From JBMNGH01 sp050949725 (GTDB taxonomy: Bacteria > Bacillota > Thermosediminibacteria > Thermosediminibacterales > Tepidanaerobacteraceae): a DNA stretch of 64,000 nt. Positions 29,496-37,434 of the stretch are shown one piece after another (the first letter of the stretch is position 1; every line of letters begins with the position of its first letter). The notes below the pieces were generated by a model, which saw only the letters and a program-made list of their open reading frames with translations, did not search any database and was not told the origin of the DNA. The position numbers were made by a program, and so were the translations under genes. Where the stretch lies: positions 62,001-126,000 of the forward strand of contig JBMNGH010000011.1 of NCBI GenBank assembly GCA_050949725.1, written 5' to 3'.

Positions 29496-30107
29496 TCATT
29501 TTACCCAAAGTCGAATCAGTTCTTGGTTTAGCTGGTATAAATCCTGCTTGCGTATTTTATCTCTTTTTGGAAGGGTCAGAGCTTCAAATACGGATATATG
29601 TATTTTGCCGCGCTTAGGAAGGTATCTGCCCGGCGGCAAAACCTTCCTGCTGCCTGAAATCATGATGGGCAACACCGGAGCGCCGGATTTTAAGGCGAGA
29701 TACCCCCATCCGGGCATCAGAGGCCTTATATTGCCGTCAAGGCTAACTCCTCCTTCAGGAAATAGCCCTACGACTCCACCTTTGTTAAGAATAAATAAGC
29801 TTTTTTTAAAACTGCCGAGATCACCTTTACGACTCTTTACAGGCATAGCCCCCGCCAATATAAGCACTTGGCCGACCACCGGTATCGAAAATAGGTATGA
29901 GGCTGCCAGAAAGCTTATTTTTCTCGGAATAACGCTCATGAGAATTAGAGGGTCCAGGAGGCTCTGATGATTAGATACTATAATCAAAGGACCTCTTGGG
30001 GGAATTTTTTCAAGACCGCTTATTTCCACCCCACTGCTAATTACGGCGAGGATGATTTTGCATAAAACTTTAAACAAATGATATAGCACCGCACCTACCC
30101 CCGACAC
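29496..30107 (-). CDS. plsC: 1-acyl-sn-glycerol-3-phosphate acyltransferase (PlsC family)
   Basis: Transfers an acyl chain to lysophosphatidic acid in phospholipid synthesis, at the membrane. It has an N-terminal hydrophobic segment, the catalytic NHQSLLD motif (H47, D52) and the FPEGG substrate-binding motif (about residue 116). Length 203 aa fits the family. A GGGGGTAGG site suggests translation may start at GTG 30089 instead of 30107. Confidence 0.92.
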   Translation of the reverse strand: MSGVGAVLYHLFKVLCKIILAVISSGVEISGLEKIPPRGPLIIVSNHQSLLDPLILMSVIPRKISFLAASYLFSIPVVGQVLILAGAMPVKSRKGDLGSFKKSLFILNKGGVVGLFPEGGVSLDGNIRPLMPGWGYLALKSGAPVLPIMISGSRKVLPPGRYLPKRGKIHISVFEALTLPKRDKIRKQDLYQLNQELIRLWVK

Positions 30108-30124
30108 TCTGCCGCTGCTGAATA

Positions 30125-30979
30125 TTATTTATTTATATACCTATGGATCCTTATATAAGTCCTCCCCTTTTTGCTCTTGCCCCCCACCTCAACAATCTTA
30201 GCCCTGCCTAGGCGCGAAGCCGACAAAATATCCCCTTGTTTGACTGATACTGAAGGGTCTTTTTCCACTTTGAAGTTTAGCCTGAGATTTTCACCTTTTA
30301 TATAAGGGGTCATTTTCGATCTGGATATCCCAAAGGCTATGCTGGCAGCGGCGTCAAGGCGCAATGAGGCAACAGTGCTTTTCAGTTCCTTTACAGGCCT
30401 TTCGGCCTGGAGCAATTCCTTTAATGAAATCTCTTCTACGTCTACACCTGTATTTTTCACCTTTGTGAGGTTTAGCCCTATATATTCCATTATTTCCTCA
30501 TGCATAATGATATCTGCTCCCGGCTCGCCCAATAGTATGTCGCCGATCTTTTCCCTGGATATCCCGAGTGCCAAAACAGCACCTAAGTAATCCCTGTGAC
30601 CTGGATGTTCTTGTGGGACCTTCGGTCTAACCCTTAATGCTCTTATAGGTGCTCGGTGGTATTCGTCCTCCAAAAATGACGGATATACCAGCATGATCTT
30701 CCTTTCAGCATCCGGATACCCTCCGTTGAAATCGTATCCCATATCCGGAAACCCTCGGGCGACGGCTTGCGCCAGCTGCTGTTCTGCCGGGTCCAAAAAG
30801 TTCGTAAAACGGAGCTCCCTATGTTTTTTGGCAATCATAAAAACATCTCTTATCTTTGATTCGATAAGTTTTTCATCAATATTTCCCAAAAACCCCACCA
30901 CCATTTTTATAGATGTCCGTTTTGTTCCCATTTTATTTGTAATATAGATTTCAGCCTTAATTATATATTCTCGGTCCAT
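30125..30979 (-). CDS. ylmH: S4-domain RNA-binding protein YlmH
   Basis: YlmH binds RNA through a C-terminal S4 domain and acts in ribosome-associated quality control in Bacillus subtilis. The core starts FTNFLDPAEQQLAQAVARGF and the S4 region lies around SLRLDAAASIAFGISRSKM ... GRAKIVEVGGKSKKGRTYI. The start ATG 30979 has AAAAGGA upstream. Compared with typical YlmH the protein has an N-terminal extension, so a downstream start at MVVGFLGN is possible. It lies just upstream of plsC. Confidence 0.88.
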   Translation of the reverse strand: MDREYIIKAEIYITNKMGTKRTSIKMVVGFLGNIDEKLIESKIRDVFMIAKKHRELRFTNFLDPAEQQLAQAVARGFPDMGYDFNGGYPDAERKIMLVYPSFLEDEYHRAPIRALRVRPKVPQEHPGHRDYLGAVLALGISREKIGDILLGEPGADIIMHEEIMEYIGLNLTKVKNTGVDVEEISLKELLQAERPVKELKSTVASLRLDAAASIAFGISRSKMTPYIKGENLRLNFKVEKDPSVSVKQGDILSASRLGRAKIVEVGGKSKKGRTYIRIHRYINK

Positions 30980-31019
30980 AGATATTATCCTTTTAAAAAT
31001 CTGTACCAATTATGGAATT

Positions 31020-31111
31020 AAGAACCCCACCCGACTACGCAATCAAAGATTGCTGTCGGGGCCCGGGAACCTTGCGCTTTGCTAAAGAACCCCACCCGAC
31101 TACGCAATCAA
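31020..31111. repeat. Dispersed palindromic intergenic repeat, one full and one partial copy
   Basis: A unit of about 58 bp (31020-31078) begins AAGAACCCCACCCGAC and ends GGGAACCTTG. It contains an internal hairpin in which GCAATC pairs with GATTGC inside outer CCGAC/GTCGG arms. The first 27 bp recur at 31085-31111. A third copy lies at 32673-32727. All three are non-coding and flank trpB2. Confidence 0.75.
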
Positions 31112-31147
31112 AAAAGAAAAACAACTCTATCCAAGTGGATAGAGTTA
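31111..31147 (-). terminator. trpB2 terminator
   Basis: Stem AACTCTATCC / GGATAGAGTT (31123-31132 and 31137-31146) with a 4-nt loop, followed on the minus strand by GTTTTTCTTTTTT. It is 23 bp past the trpB2 stop. Confidence 0.9.
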
Positions 31148-31169
31148 TGAGATATGAATGATATAGCCT

Positions 31170-32522
31170 TTAAGAAAGCTTACTTAAGATTTCCTGCATC
31201 TTCTCATCTGATATGCTGGAATCCTGCAGGTTACCTGATAAATAGTTGTCATATGCCCCCATGTCAAAATAACCGTGTCCGCTGAGACAAAACAGTATTG
31301 TCCTCTTTTCTCCTGCTTCCCTCGCGTTTATTGCCTCATCTATAGCTGCTTTTATGGCATGGGCCGACTCCGGAGCCGGTACGATACCCTCGCTCTGAGC
31401 AAACATTATTGCGCCTTTAAAAATACTTTTTTGGTCATACGCTTTGGCTTCTATTAGGCCGTCGTGGAGCAACTGGCTCTGAAGGGGTGATGCTCCGTGG
31501 TACCTTAGACCGCCCGCATGGATTCCAAGGGGTACGAAATCGCTGCCAAGGGTGTACATCATCATTTTGGGAGTGAGGTGGGCCACATCTCCGTAATCAT
31601 AGGTAAATTTCCCCCTCGTGAGGCTCGGGCATGCGGTGGGCTCAACAGCCATTATCCTGGTCTTTTTTCCATCCCTTATTTTGTCGTATACGAAGGGCAT
31701 AGCTACGCCGCCAAAATTGCTGCCACCTCCGCTGCAGGCAATTATCACATCCGGATAGTGTCCTGCTTTTTCCATCTGCTTTTTCGCTTCCTGTCCGATT
31801 ACCGTCTGGTGCAATATAACGTGATTCAGTACACTTCCGAGAGCATAATTTGTGTCAGCATTGCTTTTGGCGTCTTCAACCGCCTCGCTGATGGCAATAC
31901 CTATGCTTCCAGTTGAATCCGGGTCTTTTACAAGCACTGCTTTACCGGCCTCCGTTTTATCTGAAGGGCTTTCAAAAACCTCCGCGCCGAACATCTGCAT
32001 CATAGAGCGCCTATAAGGCTTTTGATGGTAACTTACTTTGACCATATATACCGTGCAGGCCATGTCAAAAAACTTACACGCCATGGCTAGAGCGCTGCCC
32101 CACTGTCCTGCGCCCGTTTCGGTGGCAAGGCGCTTTATGCCGGCAATTTTGTTGTAATAAGCCTGTGGTATGGCAGTGTTTAATTTGTGGCTCCCTGCAG
32201 GGCTTGTGCCCTCGTATTTGTAATATATGCGCGCTGGGGTATCGAGGAGCTTTTCGAGTCTTGCCGCTCTGAAGACGGGAGAAGGTCTCCACAGCTTGTA
32301 AAGCTCCCGGACCCGTTCGGGGATCTCTATCCACCTTTCTGTACTCATTTCCTGTTTTAGCAATTCCATCGGAAATATTTTGCTGAGATCATCAGGCCCC
32401 GCAACTTCTTCTGTCTCGGGGTTCAGCGGAGGTTTAACGGAGTTTGGCATATCTGCCTGGATATTATACCAATGTGTCGGAATCTCATTTTCAGTAAGCA
32501 AAATTTTCACGTCTTCGGTCAC
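31170..32522 (-). CDS. trpB: TrpB2-type tryptophan synthase beta chain
   Basis: A PLP enzyme that condenses indole with serine (or O-phosphoserine) to tryptophan. The 450-aa length, TEDVKILLTENEIPTHWYN N-terminus and LWRPSPVFRAARLEK are typical of the TrpB2 clade. The PLP lysine is K113 in GSHKLNTA; the phosphate loop is CSGGGSNFGG. GTG 32522 follows AAAGGAG by 9 nt. No trpA is adjacent, as often for TrpB2. A tryptophan-type T-box lies upstream. Confidence 0.96.
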   Translation of the reverse strand: MTEDVKILLTENEIPTHWYNIQADMPNSVKPPLNPETEEVAGPDDLSKIFPMELLKQEMSTERWIEIPERVRELYKLWRPSPVFRAARLEKLLDTPARIYYKYEGTSPAGSHKLNTAIPQAYYNKIAGIKRLATETGAGQWGSALAMACKFFDMACTVYMVKVSYHQKPYRRSMMQMFGAEVFESPSDKTEAGKAVLVKDPDSTGSIGIAISEAVEDAKSNADTNYALGSVLNHVILHQTVIGQEAKKQMEKAGHYPDVIIACSGGGSNFGGVAMPFVYDKIRDGKKTRIMAVEPTACPSLTRGKFTYDYGDVAHLTPKMMMYTLGSDFVPLGIHAGGLRYHGASPLQSQLLHDGLIEAKAYDQKSIFKGAIMFAQSEGIVPAPESAHAIKAAIDEAINAREAGEKRTILFCLSGHGYFDMGAYDNYLSGNLQDSSISDEKMQEILSKLS

Positions 32523-32672
32523 TTAAATCAACTCCTTTTAGTTTTTTGTATATTAGATGTGAAAGTATCCTTCATGTCATCCGGACCACCTCCAAAAATT
32601 GACGATTTATTGAAAATCTTATTTGTTTGAAACATTCCAATAAGTGTTTTAACCTAACCTTGACATGTATAA

Positions 32673-32727
32673 TAAGAACCCCACCTGACAACGCAGTCAA
32701 AAATTGCTGTCGGTTCCCGGGGACCTT
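32673..32727. repeat. Third copy of the dispersed palindromic repeat
   Basis: A diverged copy of the 31020 element (CCACCTGAC for CCACCCGAC, GTTCCCGG for GGGCCCGG). It lies between the T-box terminator and trpB2, so it falls within the trpB2 leader transcript. Confidence 0.7.
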
Positions 32728-32737
32728 GTTGTTCCAA

Positions 32738-33065
32738 ATAAATAAACACCCGCCCCTAAAGGGACGGATGTATCAACCCGCGGTACCACCCAATTTAGTG
32801 CTGCACAAGATGTCAAAAAAGCGTTTTACCCTTCAGGATAAAACGCTTTGCCACCTCAATGCGCTACTCACTCATAAGGATACGGCGAACGATTCGCGAT
32901 ATCCCGCTCCTTTTTTAACGGGGAGCATTCCGGATGCAGCTACTATTACACATATTTCGCCACACCTTCTCAGGGGCCCATTTACCATGGCTTTCAGCAC
33001 CGCACTCACACCTACGGCGGCTCTCTTTGACCTTCCACCAAGGCTACTATTCCCCTTCAACGAAA
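32738..33065 (-). promoter_or_regulatory. T-box riboswitch upstream of trpB2
   Basis: The minus strand carries the invariant T-box sequence GGGTGGTACCGCGG (32791-32778). A terminator hairpin (ACATCCGTCCC / GGGGCGGGTGT, 32771-32746) ending in T-rich sequence follows. Upstream are an AGAGAGCC bulge and AGGTGTGAG-type stem I elements. A TGG triplet at 32980-32978, in AAATGGGCC, is a plausible tryptophan specifier, fitting the downstream gene. A second hairpin (AAAGCGTTTTA) lies near 32817-32850. A -10-like TAAAAT with TTGCTT 17 nt upstream lies around 33087-33118. The terminator-to-trpB2 distance of about 220 bp is long. Confidence 0.88.
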
Positions 33066-33109
33066 TTAACTTGATAAATATTTTGTTTATTTTATCATAA
33101 TTTTTCTTC

Positions 33110-33212
33110 AAAAGCAATAGCATTTTAAAGCCCCTAGCGGATCTATCTTGAACCGCCAAGGGCCTATCGAATATGTGCGGGATGTCATTATACTATTATT
33201 TTTCACCGAAAT
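33110..33212. repeat. 103-bp exact duplicate of the rubrerythrin gene end
   Basis: Identical to 58510-58612 at an offset of exactly 25400. It includes the last codons of the rubrerythrin gene (GEK-stop on the minus strand) and its terminator. It suggests a duplicated or mostly deleted rubrerythrin locus beside the IS element. Confidence 0.9.
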
Positions 33213-33334
33213 TATTATACCAGCCATTTTATGTGTCCATCAAACCGGGGTAATTTCAGTTATATATTTCTAAAGTCCTCTCATTAAAAACTACTGCCTG
33301 CGAAAATAACAGTAATCCTGGCACTCATATCCCG

Positions 33335-35317
33335 TTTCTTCGGAAGCATATCTAATAATACTATTGCTTGAAACGCACTATATACAATAATTTCAGGCAT
33401 ATTTTTTTGTCAAATATTCGCCATAATCAGTTGACTTATGTTATAATATATGGTATAATTACCTATGAAATACAATCTTTTAGAAGGCGGGTCTATCGTG
33501 TTTTTAGCTAAGAATTACTCAAAGAGAACCGGCAGAACATATTTACAAATTGTCCACGGCTATCGTGACAAAGAGGGAAAAACTAAACGCAAAGTTATTA
33601 AATCTTTGGGCTATCTTGATGAACTTGAGAAAAAATATGATGACCCAATAGCACATTTTACTCAAGTTGCAAAACAAATGGATGCTGAACGCAAAAAAAA
33701 TAAGCAGCTTGTAATTACTATTGATGCCGATAGTCAAGTAGATCGGAACGTTCAAAATAGAAAAAACTTTGGTCATGTTGTGTTTAGTAAGGTTTACCAT
33801 GAATTAGAGCTTGATAGATTTTTTAACAATAAGCAAAGGCATGAAAACTTTAAATTTAATTCAAACAGCATAATGAAAGTTTTACTTTTTGCAAGATTGC
33901 TCTATCCTTGCTCAAAAAAAGCAACTGTTGAGATTAAAGATCGGTTTTTTGATAAGGCGGATTTTACATTGGATGATGTATATAATTGTTTAACACATTT
34001 TAATAAGATTGAAAAAGATGTACAAAAATTTATTCATGAGCAGATTGTAAAGCAGTATGATAGGAAGACTGATCTTGTATATTACGATGTAACAAATTAT
34101 TACTTTGAAATAGACAAAGAGGATGATTTTAGAAGAAAAGGTGCTTGCAAAGAACATAGCCCTGATCCTATTGTACAGATGGGGCTTGCGGTAGATAGGC
34201 TAGGGATTCCCATTTCTTATCAACTTTTCGAAGGAAATACCCATGATTCGCAAACTCTAATGCCTATTTTAAAAAATATTAAAAAGCAATTTAAAACAAA
34301 AAAAATTATAGTTGTTGCAGATAAAGGGCTTCATAGTGGTGATAATATTGCTTTTAATACTATTTTAGGTGATGGATACATATACAGTAAAAGTGTAAGA
34401 GCTGCTAGCAGTGATTTTAAATCTTATGTTCTTGATGATGAAGGTTATACATGGATAGGTAATGACTATAAAAGAAAATCCAGAGTCATCCCTACTGAAA
34501 TTAATGTGACTGTGGGTAAATATAAAAATGGTAAAAAGAAAAAGAAGAAAGTTCTAATAGACCAAAAGCAGGTTATCTTTTACAGCCATAAATATGCAGA
34601 GCGTGCTAAAAAGCAAAGGGAAGCTGTTATTGCTAAGGCAGTTGACCTTATAGCACACCCCTCCAAGTATCAAAAGGCTACATCCTATGGGGCTGCTAGC
34701 TTATGTTGCTAATATAGAATTTGATAAAGATACGGGGGAAGTATTAGATACGGGGAAAAAACTATTTTTAGATGAAGAAAAGATAAAGCAAGATGAAAAA
34801 CTAGATGGGTATTACGCTATAGTTACTAGTGAACTTGATGAGTCAGATGATCGTATTATTGAACTATATAGGGACCTTTGGAGGATAGAGGAGTCTTTTA
34901 AGATAACTAAAAGCAACTTAGATGCAAGGCCGGTCTACCTTACAAGAAAAGATCATATTAATGCACATTTTTTAATCTGTTTTATAGCCTTAATAATTGC
35001 GAGAATCGTTGAGATTAGGCTTGGCAATAAATATTCGATTGAAAGGATTCTTAATACCCTACGCTTGGTATCTTGTAGCCATATAGATGCAAACCACTAT
35101 CTTTTTGATTATGCAGATGAGGTTACTGATGATATAAATGAGGTTTTCAACCTTAATATTGGTAAAAAAGTTATGACTTTAGGTGAAATTAAAAAAGTTT
35201 TTGCTAGGGTAAAAAAGAGGTAAATTAGTCTACAAGTCTAGGCAAAAATAGAACCCCGAAATGTCGCTATTTTAAAGGGCTTTCGGGGTTTTTTATCTGA
35301 TTTTGCTTCCGAAGAAA
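33335..35317 (+). mobile_element. IS1634-family insertion sequence, copy 1 (frameshifted)
   Basis: About 1983 bp, bounded by inverted repeats TTTCTTCGGAAGCA (left, 33335) and TGCTTCCGAAGAAA (right, 35304-35317). It is nearly identical to the copy at 50037-52018 but one base longer. The right end includes an internal terminator (CCCCGAAA / TTTCGGGG plus T6 near 35253-35297). No clear target duplication was identified; the bases outside the ends differ between copies. Confidence 0.93.
33465..35223 (+). pseudogene. IS1634-family transposase, frameshifted
   Basis: A DDE transposase with YYDVTNYYFEIDKEDDF, LAVDRLGIPISYQLFEGNTHD and VVADKGLH motifs. Compared with the intact 585-aa copy at 50167, an extra T near 34695 (GCTGCTAGC versus GCTGCAGC) breaks the frame. 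The first 415 residues and the last about 170 lie in different frames, so it is probably inactive in cis but may be mobilised by copy 2. Confidence 0.93.
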
Positions 35318-35367
35318 AGATAATTATCATTAATGTCAAGTTAAATTTAAACATATCATAAAACTTC

Positions 35368-35611
35368 CAAACTTTCTGAACCTAAACTATAGGGTTCTTT
35401 AGATTTGACAAACCGGATTGTGTATCACATATGCATACCGATTTTATTATTAGTAATAAGTATGCTGAAAAACATATCGAATATTACAAGGAAAGGGCAA
35501 AAGTTGGTGTGGGTCTTATTATCACTGTCCGTGTAATGGCTGAAATAGATATTGACCCTTATCCCACAACTTTCGGTTATAGCACACTGATTACGCTAGT
35601 GAGGTAAAATA
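35368..35611 (+). pseudogene. Decayed 5' fragment of an OYE-family reductase gene
   Basis: DNA about 85% similar to the first 240 bp of the intact gene at 37435. It retains stretches such as HISNKYAE-like and YYKERAK plus DIDPYPTTFGY, but the frame is broken near the start and it ends abruptly before sorbitol PTS sequence. It is a partial duplication beside IS copy 1. Confidence 0.85.
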
Positions 35612-35612
35612 A

Positions 35613-36395
35613 GGAAAAATCTTTTCCGGCGGTATTGCGGTGGATGGTTTTTTTACCATTGTTCCGGACAACGAAGTGGCATGTGTAGTTATTAACTGCG
35701 GTGGGACCTTGCGTTTGGGTATTTTTCCAAAAAAGCAAATTTAAACCATAAATGTAAATCCTGTCAGCCCCTCAGGACCTTTTGCGAGTTGTATCAAACA
35801 AGGTTTATATGTATCGGGAGTAGATGTTAACAATATTGTACTAGAGGATGGTGAAGATTAAGTGAAAACCAATATATTTATGAAATTTTCAACGGGTATT
35901 GGCAAGATAGTTTCAACTTTTGTCGACTCAGGCAGAGAATCTGTAAAAATAGTGATAAATACAATCCTGCCTTTTATGGTATTTGTCAGTGCAATTGTGG
36001 GCGTAGTACTAGGAAGCGGATTGGGGAATATTATAGCTGATGCCCTTTCCTCATTCGCAAACAAACCTTTAGGATTACTTATACTCGGCATTATTTCAGC
36101 AATTCCCTTTATTTCTCCTATACTTGGGCCGGGTGCAGTTATACCTCAAACGATAGGTGTAATAATCGGGACATTAATTGCAGACGGGCGAATTCCCCCA
36201 CATTTTGCTCTTCCAGCTATATTTGCTATACACCAACCGGCAGGCGGCGATTTTATTCCTGTTGGACTAAGCCTTATGGAGGCTGAATCTGAAACAGCAG
36301 AAGTGGGTGTTCCTGCAGTGCTTATTGGTAAATTTATTGTATCTCCTATAGAAGTAGGCATTGCACTGCTTGTAAGTGTATTTATATATAGATAA
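35613..36395 (+). pseudogene. Broken sorbitol/glucitol PTS enzyme IIB-C gene (srlE-like)
   Basis: The first part encodes a IIB-like segment with AVDGFFTIVPDNEVACVVI and NCGGTLRLGIFPKK, then meets an in-frame TAA where relatives continue PTINVNP. A second in-frame TAA lies at 35859-35861. The position of the phosphorylated Cys (LRCG in SrlE) is Leu here. The rest (35862-36395) is an open 177-codon frame of the SrlE C-terminal membrane domain (SPILGPGAVIPQTIGV, HQPAGGDFIPVGLSLMEAE). No srlA is present. Phosphotransfer through this IIB is unlikely. Confidence 0.82.
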
Positions 36396-36453
36396 CTTGA
36401 TTTCGAAGATATGAAACTATAATGCTTGTTTGGGTAGATAGGGGATGAACTAA

Positions 36454-36816
36454 ATGACATCTTTCATGAGTGTAATAGTGGGGATAGGCAGATATGCTCT
36501 TGATTTTCTTACAGAAGATATGCTGGTTCTTTTTTATGATGATGCAACAAGTGATCTTGCTGATTATTCTGTCTTAATAAAGAAATCTGAGCTCTATGGG
36601 GAGATAGAACAGGCTGATATTTTGGAAATAGACGGTATATCTTATAAAATAACTGCAGTAGGAGATTATGCTAGTCACAACCTCAGAACTTTAGGCCATG
36701 TTACTTTAAAGTTTGACGGAGCTGATAAGGCACATTTGCCAGGGTACTTGCACCTTGAAGGTAAGACACCTAGTGAGATCAGAGTAGGTGGTAAGCTCAT
36801 AATCGAAAAGAGGTAG
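36454..36816 (+). CDS. srlB: PTS glucitol/sorbitol-specific enzyme IIA
   Basis: The cytoplasmic phosphocarrier for sorbitol uptake, 120 aa. It has the family's C-terminal signature KITAVGDYASHNLRTLGHVT LKFDGA and an internal ELYGEIEQAD segment. It is intact although the adjacent srlE-like gene is broken, so it may be stranded. It is followed 4 bp later by gutM. Confidence 0.85.
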   Translation: MTSFMSVIVGIGRYALDFLTEDMLVLFYDDATSDLADYSVLIKKSELYGEIEQADILEIDGISYKITAVGDYASHNLRTLGHVTLKFDGADKAHLPGYLHLEGKTPSEIRVGGKLIIEKR

Positions 36817-36820
36817 CAGT

Positions 36821-37231
36821 ATGTCGAACAACACCATGAAATTTCTAGTAACTTACATAATTGTCATGATAATTTTGCAGAAGGTTTTTACAATTCCTCA
36901 GACTAAACGGATCGCAAAGAAAATGAAAGAAATCCAAAAGCTAGGTATCTGCAGCGCAGGAGTAGGTAGAAATACATTTGGACTAAAGATATACTATATC
37001 ATCGTTGCTGACAGCCAGGGGAATGTAATAAAGGGATTTAAGATGGGAGGAATTACTGTGCTTTCAAATTTTTCTGAGGATACAAAGCTTACTGAGAGAA
37101 CAGTCAGCGAGATTATAGAAAACAATACTTACAAAAACACGTCACTAATGCAACGTGCAAAAGTTAATGCAGCAAAAAACTTACATCAAATACTTGAAGA
37201 AAAAGCATATCTTGCGGAGTCGCACAATTAA
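36821..37231 (+). CDS. gutM: Glucitol operon activator GutM/SrlM family protein
   Basis: A 136-aa protein with an N-terminal membrane segment (FLVTYIIVMIILQKVF, about residues 8-23) followed by the GutM-type core QKLGICSAGVGRNTFGLKIYYIIVAD and KGFKMGGITVLSNF. GutM proteins modulate sorbitol operon expression. Translationally close to srlB. Confidence 0.82.
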   Translation: MSNNTMKFLVTYIIVMIILQKVFTIPQTKRIAKKMKEIQKLGICSAGVGRNTFGLKIYYIIVADSQGNVIKGFKMGGITVLSNFSEDTKLTERTVSEIIENNTYKNTSLMQRAKVNAAKNLHQILEEKAYLAESHN

Positions 37232-37434
37232 CATATTAAGTTATTTATATTGACATTAGCGATGCCCATTTGTTTTACAAGGTTAGTTCCTAAGAAATGC
37301 AGCATTTTTGATTAATAAATTATTAACTTATTAAATAATAGAAGTCTATATTTTCTGGGTTGTAGGTTTATATTTGGAAAATATGGGGAAAATAAACACT
37401 GAAAAAGATACAGCTACAAAGGAGGCACCAGCAA

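Noticed and set aside
36888..36905. CAATTCCTCA match to the repeat inside gutM
   Set aside because: Ten bases within a coding region; expected by chance.
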